45,880 nucleotides of DNA from NCBI GenBank assembly GCA_017652805.1, contig JAGCAH010000020.1, forward strand, positions 1 through 45,880, given 5' to 3'. The position numbers and the translations under genes were made by a program. A model generated the notes under the pieces. It was not told the origin of the DNA. It saw nothing but the letters and a program-made list of their open reading frames with translations, and did not search any database. Source of the DNA: Thermoguttaceae bacterium (GTDB taxonomy: Bacteria; Planctomycetota; Planctomycetia; Pirellulales; Thermoguttaceae). This document shows positions 9,579 through 17,040 of this stretch, piece by piece; within the stretch, counting starts at the first letter, position 1; every line of letters starts with the position of its first letter.

Positions 9579-10612
9579 GTAAAACCGCGCTGATCACCGG
9601 TGTCACCGGTCAGGACGGAACCTACCTCGCTCGCCATCTGCTCGAGTTGGGTTATCGCGTTTACGGCGTGGTCCGCCGCGCCTCTCTCCCGAATACTGCG
9701 CGAATCGACTCGCTCCTGGCTCGCGCTCAGACGGGGGAAATCCCCTTCACCCTCATGTCGGGGGATATGACCGACAGCGGCGGTCTGCACCGAATCCTGG
9801 AAAAGACCGAGCCGGACGAAGTCTATAATCTTGCGGCACAGTCGCATGTGCGGGTTTCGTTCGACACTCCCGAATACACCGCCGACGTCGACGGGCTCGG
9901 CCCTTTGCGGATGTTGGACGCGATCCGCACCCTCGGTTTTACCGAAAAGACCCGTTTCTATCAGGCGTCCACCTCCGAACTGTTCGGAAAGGTTCGTCAG
10001 ACGCCGCAGTCCGAAACGACCCCGTTCTATCCCCGTTCCCCCTACGCGTCAGCAAAGCTTTTCGCCTACTGGACCGTGATCAACTACCGCGAGGCGTACG
10101 GGATGTTCGCCTCGAACGGCATTCTCTTCAATCACGAGTCCCCCCTGCGCGGCGAGACGTTTATCACACGAAAGATCACGCGCGCCGCCGCTCAGATCAA
10201 ACTCGGTCTTGCCGAAAAGGTCTCGGTCGGGAATCTCGACGCCTACAGGGACTGGGGGCATGCCGCCGATTACGTCGAGGGAATGCATCTGATCCTAAAC
10301 GCCGAAAAGGCGGACGACTTCGTCCTGGCGACCGGCGAGACCCACTCGGTACGCGAACTGGTCGAAACGGCGTTCCGCCTGGCCGGATTCGACCTGGTCT
10401 GGAAAGGAACCGGGATTGACGAGAAGGGACTCGACCGCGAAAGCGGCAAAGTCCTGATCGAGATTGATCCGAAATTCTTCCGGCCGACCGAGGTCGAACT
10501 TCTCTGCGGCGACGCGACGAAAGCGCACGAAGTCCTGGGGTGGAAGCCGAAACGGACGTTCCGCGACATTGTCGAAGAGATGTACCGCGCCGACCTGGCC
10601 GCGCTCTCTTAA
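9575..10612 (+). CDS. gmd: GDP-mannose 4,6-dehydratase
   Basis: 345-residue short-chain dehydratase of the extended SDR type. It makes GDP-4-keto-6-deoxy-D-mannose, precursor of GDP-fucose, GDP-rhamnose and related sugars. Seen in the sequence: the nucleotide loop [29 protein letters not shown], the catalytic region ASTSELFG (T133, E135), YASAK with Y157 and K161, [17 protein letters not shown], and [19 protein letters not shown]. These are diagnostic of Gmd rather than a generic NDP-sugar epimerase. The start at 9575 overlaps the trpB stop; GGGAG lies about 13 bases upstream. A longer reading from 9464 would overlap trpB by over 100 bases and lacks family similarity in that part. No fcl/GMER-type gene is beside it. 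Confidence 0.92.
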   Translation: MSKTALITGVTGQDGTYLARHLLELGYRVYGVVRRASLPNTARIDSLLARAQTGEIPFTLMSGDMTDSGGLHRILEKTEPDEVYNLAAQSHVRVSFDTPEYTADVDGLGPLRMLDAIRTLGFTEKTRFYQASTSELFGKVRQTPQSETTPFYPRSPYASAKLFAYWTVINYREAYGMFASNGILFNHESPLRGETFITRKITRAAAQIKLGLAEKVSVGNLDAYRDWGHAADYVEGMHLILNAEKADDFVLATGETHSVRELVETAFRLAGFDLVWKGTGIDEKGLDRESGKVLIEIDPKFFRPTEVELLCGDATKAHEVLGWKPKRTFRDIVEEMYRADLAALS

Positions 10613-10693
10613 TGCGAAGGGCGGCAGGCCTTCCCCCTCCCTCTTTGCGCCGTGGCCGGATTCGGCGTAAGCGGTAGAAAAAGCGTCCGGCGG

Positions 10694-12550
10694 CTAGTCT
10701 TCGACAATGGTGCTGATCCGAATCCCGGGGAACCGGGATCGGAGCCCCGATTCCAGCTCGCGAAGCTGCGATGAGCCGGGGTTCATTCCCTGAATATAAA
10801 ACTCATCGAACGTGATATTCATTCGGCTCAAGCCGTCGAGGAGGGAAGCGACCCGCTGATTAAATTCGCGGGACGATCCGGTCTGAATCTTCTGCATCGG
10901 ATAGAGCTGGGCGGCGAAGTCGGGCTCGCCGACCGATGTATAGCGCATAACCAACATCCCGTGGCCGTTCCCGCGGAGCGTTCGGCGGAGGAGCTGGTAT
11001 TTTTCGTCCAGGTCGTCCCGCGCGGAGGTCATTTCGTCGAGTTTTTCCGCGGTCTGTCTCGCCCGGGACGCCGTATCGGCAAGGTTTTGAGAAAGTTTGC
11101 GATTCTCACCTTCCGTGCGGGTAAGGCTTTCTCGAACCGAGGCCAGATCGTCGGCGGCCGATTTCACCTGGGCGTCTTTCATCGCCAGAGAACGGGTCAG
11201 TTCCTCGCTTCGCTCATCGGCGCGGGAGAGTTCCTCCTTAACACGGGCCAGTTCCGCCTCGCCGGTCTGAAGGGCGGCGTCCCGTTCGGCCACCGTCCGG
11301 AGAAGTTCGTTGTTCCGCGCGTCGGAGTCGGCGAGTGTCGCGCGAACCGAAACGATCTCCGCGTCTTTTTCGGCCAGTCCCTGAGCGAGCTCATCGTTCC
11401 TCCGATTCGCCTCGGAAAGGCTCTCTTTGACCTGAACCAACGCCGCCGCGCCCGCTTGGATCGCCGAGTCCTTCTCGGCAAGCGAGGCCGCCAGTTCTCC
11501 GCTGCGGAGATTGGCGGCGGCCAGCGCCTCCTGCGCCTCGGTCAGCGCCGCGGCCCCTTGTTCGAGGGCGGCGGCCTTTTCGGAAAGGGCGCGCGAAAGT
11601 TCGCTCTTTTCGGCATTGGTGCTCGCCAGGGCGGCGTTCACCTCGGCCAACGCCGCGGCGCTCCGCTGAACGGCGCTCTCTTTTTCGGTCAGCGTACGGG
11701 AAAGTTCACCGTTTCGGGCGCTGACATCTTCGAACGTAGCCTTGAGCTGAGAGAGCGCGGCGGTTCCCGCCTTGATCGCCGCGTCCCGTTCGGCGAGAGT
11801 CTGCGTTAACTCGGTGTTCCGCTGACTGGCGCTGGCCAATGATTCCTTCGTCTCGCTGAGCGTGTCGGTCACCGTCCGAATTCGCTCGTCCCGTTCCGAA
11901 ATGGCCTGCGAGAGCTCGTCATTCTGCGCGTTGGCGCTCTCCAAAGAATCGATTGTCTCGGAGAGGGAATCGCCGAGTTTTCGGAGTGCGGCTTCTTTTT
12001 CGGCAAGCGAGCTCGAAAGCTCACTGTTTTTCACATTACCGCTGGCAAGATCCTCTTTGATTTCGGAAAGCGAGTCGACCGTCGACTGGAACGCCAAGTC
12101 CTTTTCGCCCAGAACGCGGGTAAGTTCGATATTGCGCGCGGTCACCGTTTCGAGTTTCTGCCGCGTCTGCGCCAGTTCGTCCGAAACATTTTTGATCGAG
12201 GCGTCTTTTTCGCTGATCACTCGATTCATCTCCGAAAGGGTCGACTCGGCTCCCGCCAGACGGCCGCTGTTCTGATCGAGACTGGTGCGGAGATTCTGAA
12301 CCAGCCCCGACTGCCGGCCAAACCGAATTCGAAGCGAGCTTAAATCGTTCAGGGAATGGAGAAAGATTCTTCCCCCGACGATATTCACCGTAACCGAAAG
12401 AACGAAGAGAAACGTCATCAGTGAAGTCGGGCAGATCTTCACAAAACGATAGACAAGATAGACGGTCGCAAACGACGCCGCCAGGACAGCCGCCGCAAAA
12501 AGGATCAGATGAACGGTCAGTTCCGTGATGACCACTTCCGCCATGATCAT
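10694..12550 (-). CDS. Membrane-anchored coiled-coil protein with 35-residue repeats
   Basis: 618 residues, not a family I recognise. Two hydrophobic segments at the N-terminus (about 9-35 and 43-60) should anchor it in the cytoplasmic membrane. Residues ~105-517 form a long coiled coil built of 35-residue (five-heptad) units, each with a pattern like NxELSxSLAEKDAAI. A ~100-residue C-terminal globular domain follows (GMLVMRYTSVGEPDF to ISTIVED). The AAGGAA before the ATG could serve the start at 12550 or the ATG two codons later. The shape suggests a membrane-tethered spacer, envelope scaffold or sensor, but no function can be assigned. It is convergent with gmd. Confidence 0.75.
   Translation of the reverse strand: MIMAEVVITELTVHLILFAAAVLAASFATVYLVYRFVKICPTSLMTFLFVLSVTVNIVGGRIFLHSLNDLSSLRIRFGRQSGLVQNLRTSLDQNSGRLAGAESTLSEMNRVISEKDASIKNVSDELAQTRQKLETVTARNIELTRVLGEKDLAFQSTVDSLSEIKEDLASGNVKNSELSSSLAEKEAALRKLGDSLSETIDSLESANAQNDELSQAISERDERIRTVTDTLSETKESLASASQRNTELTQTLAERDAAIKAGTAALSQLKATFEDVSARNGELSRTLTEKESAVQRSAAALAEVNAALASTNAEKSELSRALSEKAAALEQGAAALTEAQEALAAANLRSGELAASLAEKDSAIQAGAAALVQVKESLSEANRRNDELAQGLAEKDAEIVSVRATLADSDARNNELLRTVAERDAALQTGEAELARVKEELSRADERSEELTRSLAMKDAQVKSAADDLASVRESLTRTEGENRKLSQNLADTASRARQTAEKLDEMTSARDDLDEKYQLLRRTLRGNGHGMLVMRYTSVGEPDFAAQLYPMQKIQTGSSREFNQRVASLLDGLSRMNITFDEFYIQGMNPGSSQLRELESGLRSRFPGIRISTIVED
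11000..12238 (-). repeat. Tandem 105-bp (35-residue) coiled-coil repeats
   Basis: Units begin at residues 105, 140, 175, 210, 245, 280, 315, 350, 385, 413, 448 and 483 of the coiled-coil protein. All are exactly 35 residues except the one at 385, which is 28, i.e. one heptad shorter. The copies have diverged at the DNA level but keep register. Confidence 0.8.
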
Positions 12551-12639
12551 GGATTTCCTTCGTCAAATCGAGCCTGCCGCACGGGCACGCTATGGACATC
12601 TTGCCCATTTTAACGAAAAGTCAGACTTTCAGAAATATG

Positions 12640-12673
12640 AAAAAAGAAAGCCCGGGGATCGGCGTCCCCGGGC
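12640..12673 (-). terminator. Intrinsic terminator after the GH106-like gene
   Basis: GCCCGGGGA (12650-12658), 6-base loop, TCCCCGGGC (12665-12673). Read on the minus strand the 9-bp stem is followed by TTTCTTTTTT. It starts 8 bases past the stop of the GH106-like gene. Confidence 0.8.
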
Positions 12674-12681
12674 GAAAAAAC

Positions 12682-15549
12682 TTATTTCACGAGACGAACC
12701 GGCCCGACCAGCCCGCTTTCGCGGAGAGGTTCGTCGGCGGCGTATCCCTGCCACGGATAAAATTTCTCACCGGCGGGATAAAACTGCACGTTCGTTTTGG
12801 TCAGGCGTTCTTCCGGCGGAAGTTGCGCGTCCCGAATCAGACGGTTCGACCAGGTATTGGTCACCCGGATCTTCAGTTCGTTCTTCCCTTCCCGCAACAA
12901 CTCGGCGGCGAGTCCTTTCCCGAGTGGCAGTCTCCAGGGGAACGTCCAAAGGACGCCGATGTCCGACCCGTTGATCTCGATCCGGGCGATCACCGCGGCG
13001 CGGCCGATATCGAGCGCCAGATTCTGATTTGCCAGATCTTCCGACGAAAGGGTAAAGGTCGTTTCGTAGTCCGCTGAACCGCTGTAATAGCGGATATTCG
13101 GATCGGCGTCTTCGTTCCAGAGCGTTAGCTTCTCAAAGACGGTCTCGGCGGGACCGCCACGGTCCGGATCGAACCGGACGCGCCACGGCCCGCTGAGTTC
13201 AATCCCCTCGTCCAATGACTTAAACTCGGAATCTTCAGCTCCTTCCAGAGGGGTGTCGGTAAAGAAAACGAAGGCGGAACCGTATTCGGGAAGAGAAACG
13301 GAAAGTGTCGTCAGATTCCCCTCAACCCGTTCCGGTTTCAGAGAAATGATTTCATCGGTTACCGGATTCCAGAGACTGATATACTGATTTTGAGCGCGGA
13401 ACGAACACTCGGCGCCGCAAGGAGTTCCCCGGGTGTTCACCACGAAATAGATATCCCCGTCGGCACAGCGGCGATGATGATACTCAAGCGGTCCGCTGAA
13501 ATCGGGCGACGCGTCTTCGGCCTGCATGACTTCCTGCGGGGTCATTCCGGTATAGACCGTTCCCTGGCCGAAAGAGCGGGAGCCGGAAGCGCCGTCCCCC
13601 CAGAGCCGGTCGACGATTTCGGCAAACCGCCGATCGCCGTCCTCCCCGTCCGAAAGGCCGACCGTCCGTTTCGGCCGATTCGGACCAAGAACGACCCGCC
13701 CGCCCGACTCAGCCAGAGCGAGGATCTTTTCAAGCGCCGCCAGAGGGAGTTCGTCATCTTCCGGATCGAAGACCAAAAACGTGTAACTCATCCCATCGGG
13801 GAGGGCGAACCGACCGTCTTTCCATTCCAGACGCTCGACGAGCGCCCGTGTATCGAAAAGGTCATACGCCGTCCCCGTCGGCGCGCCCCAGCCGGAACGC
13901 TCGTTCCATTTCGCGCCCCGCCCCCACATGCGGTAGTTCCGATCGCTGGTATAGACGGCGAAGTCCGCCACATAGAGCCCGGCGCGCAGAAGAGCCTGAC
14001 ACCGTCCCAAATAGGAAATGAAAGGCCCGGCGTCCTTTTGCCAGGTCACGTTCGAATTGATATGCGTTCCGGCGAAATACTCGATTCCCGGTTCGCCGTA
14101 CTCGGGAACGGGAGCCGTGTAGGTGTGCCAGATGAACATGTTCCCGCCGTCGATGAAATTCTGATCCGCCGAAGGTTTAAGCAACGTGGGCGAGAGAGAC
14201 CAGTGGCGCGTCATATGGGTAAACGCTTCCAGAGCGGTAAGGCCGCGCCCGTAGATATGTGAGGCCGAGGCGGCGAATTTGGCGTTGCTCTGCTCAGTGG
14301 GGGAATACCCTTCCTGCACCCAGAACTCCCCCTGCGGAATATCGTTCTCACCCCAGAACGTTAGCATATCGGCTTCGGTAAACATCGGCGCGCGGCGGTT
14401 CCAGGGACCGCCGTCTTCGGAATGCCAGAACGTCCCGTTCTGATGGCAGAGTTCGCCGATCTTTTGGTAACAATTCTCGCGAAACGCATCGGCCACCGTC
14501 TTGTGGAAATCGGTCATAAAACGTCGCGTCGTCTCCGGATCCTTAACCGTCATCCCCGCCAGAACCGGCATATAGGGGAGGATGTCGTATCCCCGCTTCT
14601 TCGCGAAGAAGCGATCGAACCGGTCGGTCCAGTTCGGATTCGCCCCTTCCCAGCTCACGTTATAGAAACCGGTTAACGTGTTGCCGACAAGAGGTTTGTC
14701 CGACTCCTTTTCGATCTTGGCGGCCCGACGTATGAGCGCGCCGGCCATCTTATCAAAATAGGAGGCGGTAATCCTGGAATTGAGAATATCGACGCTTCCG
14801 ACGTCGCCGGTCACCACCGAACCGATCCGGATAACCGTCCAGCCGGACTGCTCGGCGGGGGGAATCCAGTCGATCCGTCCGCGACGGAGCGCATCGGTCA
14901 GATCAATCGTCTCCAACGCCACCGGCGCGCCGTCGGCGGGGGGAGCGGCGGGCTGAAACGCCGAAAAGCCGTCGGTCGGTTTCAGATCGCGATCAACGCG
15001 GATCGCCAGGAGCGCCACGTCGCGGTAGTACCGCTGATAGACCGGCTGGCGAAGAAGGAGCTCGATCGGCTCGCCCGGGGTCGGCACCAGGGTCTGGGTA
15101 ATCAGGGTCCGGGGACCGTCGGCGGCAAGATCCCACGGGCCTCGAAGGGAACCGCCGGTATTCGAAAGGTTGAGACTGACCTTCAGTCCGAGCCGGTCGG
15201 CCTCGGTGATCAGATGGAGAACAAGCTCCTGCCACGGGACCGACATGAACTCATGACGAACCGGAACCGGGACGGGGATGTGATTCTCGGCATCTTCGTG
15301 ATACCCGCGCGAGTCGATAACGAGGACTCCGCCGAACCCGAGCTCTTTCATTCGGGTCAGATCGGCGGTAATCGACTCCATCGAAACGTTCCCCTTAATC
15401 CAAAAGTAATACGCCCAGGGGCGGCAGTCGTCGGGAACCGACCGAAACTCGGACGGCGCTGGAACTCTCTCGCCTTCGGCCGCAAACACCGCGGACAGAA
15501 GGATCAGAGAATAGGCCAAAAGAAGCAAAGGAAAAAAACGACGCGGCAT
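12682..15549 (-). CDS. Secreted alpha-L-rhamnosidase-like glycoside hydrolase (GH106 type)
   Basis: 955 residues. The N-terminus is a Sec signal (MPRRFFPLLLLAYSLILLSA, cleavage near VFAAEG). The mature protein opens with RPWAYYFWIKGNVSMESI and LTRMKELGFGGVLVID, the strand and helix that open the TIM-barrel of GH106-type enzymes. The C-terminal region has the jelly-roll pattern SGPWRVRFDP, YETTFTL and NTWSNRLIRDAQLPPEER, also typical of that group. Expected to cleave alpha-L-rhamnosyl bonds in pectic side chains; the substrate is inferred. The start at 15549 is chosen over an upstream ATG because GAGGTTG lies 6 bases before it and it begins the signal peptide. It lies 160 bases downstream of metY, beyond a likely terminator, so it probably has its own promoter, which I could not place with confidence. 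Confidence 0.8.
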   Translation of the reverse strand: MPRRFFPLLLLAYSLILLSAVFAAEGERVPAPSEFRSVPDDCRPWAYYFWIKGNVSMESITADLTRMKELGFGGVLVIDSRGYHEDAENHIPVPVPVRHEFMSVPWQELVLHLITEADRLGLKVSLNLSNTGGSLRGPWDLAADGPRTLITQTLVPTPGEPIELLLRQPVYQRYYRDVALLAIRVDRDLKPTDGFSAFQPAAPPADGAPVALETIDLTDALRRGRIDWIPPAEQSGWTVIRIGSVVTGDVGSVDILNSRITASYFDKMAGALIRRAAKIEKESDKPLVGNTLTGFYNVSWEGANPNWTDRFDRFFAKKRGYDILPYMPVLAGMTVKDPETTRRFMTDFHKTVADAFRENCYQKIGELCHQNGTFWHSEDGGPWNRRAPMFTEADMLTFWGENDIPQGEFWVQEGYSPTEQSNAKFAASASHIYGRGLTALEAFTHMTRHWSLSPTLLKPSADQNFIDGGNMFIWHTYTAPVPEYGEPGIEYFAGTHINSNVTWQKDAGPFISYLGRCQALLRAGLYVADFAVYTSDRNYRMWGRGAKWNERSGWGAPTGTAYDLFDTRALVERLEWKDGRFALPDGMSYTFLVFDPEDDELPLAALEKILALAESGGRVVLGPNRPKRTVGLSDGEDGDRRFAEIVDRLWGDGASGSRSFGQGTVYTGMTPQEVMQAEDASPDFSGPLEYHHRRCADGDIYFVVNTRGTPCGAECSFRAQNQYISLWNPVTDEIISLKPERVEGNLTTLSVSLPEYGSAFVFFTDTPLEGAEDSEFKSLDEGIELSGPWRVRFDPDRGGPAETVFEKLTLWNEDADPNIRYYSGSADYETTFTLSSEDLANQNLALDIGRAAVIARIEINGSDIGVLWTFPWRLPLGKGLAAELLREGKNELKIRVTNTWSNRLIRDAQLPPEERLTKTNVQFYPAGEKFYPWQGYAADEPLRESGLVGPVRLVK

Positions 15550-15690
15550 TTCAACCTCACGAAGCGGTCTAATCGACAAAAGAAAAGAAACAACAACGGC
15601 ACGCCAGACGCGGCCGACGGAAACGAAGCGCGGGAACCGGCCGCGCCGCCCAATGAGGCGGCACCTTCGCCCGATCCGCGCGCTCCGACG

Positions 15691-15720
15691 GAAAAACTCT
15701 CCGTCCTTTTCAGCGGACGG
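15691..15720 (-). terminator. Probable terminator overlapping the metY stop
   Basis: On the minus strand CCGTCC, an 8-base loop and GGACGG are followed by AGAGTTTTT. The stem contains the metY stop codon (15710-15712). Confidence 0.45.
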
Positions 15721-17002
15721 CTTTCAGCGCGTTTTCAACATCTTCGATGATGTCGCGGACGTCTTCGATCCCGACCGAAAGGCGGATCAGATCCGGCCCG
15801 ACCCCGCAGGCGACCAGTTCTTCATCGGTAAGCTGGCGATGCGTCGCGTTGGCCGGATGGAGGATACAGCTGCGCGCGTCGGCGACGTGCGTCGCGATCG
15901 TGGCGACTTTCAGCTCTTTCATAAACGCCTCGGCCGCCTTGCGGCCCCCATGGAGCCCGAACGAAACAACGCCGCACGAACCGTTCGGCATGTACTTCTT
16001 CGCGAGGGAATAATAGGGACTCGACGGAAGATCGGGGTAGTTCACCCAGGCGACCTTATCGTTCGATTCGAGAAACTGAGCCACCGCCAGACCGTTGGCG
16101 CAATGCCGTTCCATCCGAACGTGGAGCGACTCAAGCCCCATGTTCAGGAGGAAACTGTTGTGCGGCGAGGGAATACTCCCCAGATCGCGCATCAGTTGCG
16201 CCGTCGCCTTGGTGATAAACGCCCCTTCCAAACCGAACTTCTCGGCATAGACGATCCCGTGATACGATTCATCGGGCGTCGTGAACCCGGGGAACTTATC
16301 AGCGTGGGCGAACCAGTCGAACTTCCCGGCATCGACGATCGCCCCGCCGACACAGGTACCGTGCCCGTCCATATATTTGGTCGTCGCGTGGGTGACGATA
16401 TCGGCGCCCCACTCGATCGGACGGCAGTTGATCGGGGTCGGAAACGTGTTGTCGACGATCAGGGGAACCCCGTGCTCGTGAGCGACCTTGGCGAAACGTT
16501 CGATATCCAGAACCGCCAGAGCGGGATTCGCCACCGTTTCGCCAAAAAACGCTTTGGTGTTCGGCCGAACCGCGGCATGGAGTTCGTCGTCGGTCGCATC
16601 GGGTGCGACAAAGGTAAAATCGATTCCCATCCGCCGCATCGTGACGTTGAACAGATTGAACGTACCGCCGTAGATCGCCGATGAGGCAACAATATGGTCA
16701 CCCCCCGAGCAGAGATTGAAGGCGGAAAAAAAGCTGGCGGCCTGTCCGGACGAGGTCAGCATCCCTGCGGCGCCCCCTTCGAGCGCGGCGATCTTTGCGG
16801 CGACGAAATCGTTCGTCGGGTTCTGGAGACGCGTATAGAAATATCCCGCCACTTCCAGATCGAAAAGTTTCCCCATATCCTCGGAAGTGTCGTACTTGAA
16901 CGTGGTACTCTGGATAATCGGAATCTGACGCGGCTGGCCGTTCGTCGGCTCATATCCCGCGTGAATACAACGTGTTCCTAGTCTCTGCTCTTTTTCAGCC
17001 AT
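15710..17002 (-). CDS. metY: O-acetylhomoserine sulfhydrylase/aminocarboxypropyltransferase
   Basis: 430 residues, the length expected of MetY and longer than most MetB/MetC proteins. This PLP enzyme makes homocysteine from O-acetylhomoserine and sulfide. Motifs: TRCIHAGYEP, YTRLQNPTND, the cofactor-binding SSGQAA, IVDNTFPTP, and THATTKYMDGHG with the PLP lysine K209. The C-terminal region has HPANATHRQL and RLSVGIEDVRDI. AGAGGA precedes the ATG. The gene follows the HzsA-related gene by 38 bases on the same strand and is probably co-transcribed with it; no link in function is evident. Confidence 0.92.
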   Translation of the reverse strand: MAEKEQRLGTRCIHAGYEPTNGQPRQIPIIQSTTFKYDTSEDMGKLFDLEVAGYFYTRLQNPTNDFVAAKIAALEGGAAGMLTSSGQAASFFSAFNLCSGGDHIVASSAIYGGTFNLFNVTMRRMGIDFTFVAPDATDDELHAAVRPNTKAFFGETVANPALAVLDIERFAKVAHEHGVPLIVDNTFPTPINCRPIEWGADIVTHATTKYMDGHGTCVGGAIVDAGKFDWFAHADKFPGFTTPDESYHGIVYAEKFGLEGAFITKATAQLMRDLGSIPSPHNSFLLNMGLESLHVRMERHCANGLAVAQFLESNDKVAWVNYPDLPSSPYYSLAKKYMPNGSCGVVSFGLHGGRKAAEAFMKELKVATIATHVADARSCILHPANATHRQLTDEELVACGVGPDLIRLSVGIEDVRDIIEDVENALKAVR

Positions 17003-17040
17003 TATCTCTGTGTCCTCTTTCTAATCAATCGGTGATTTGA

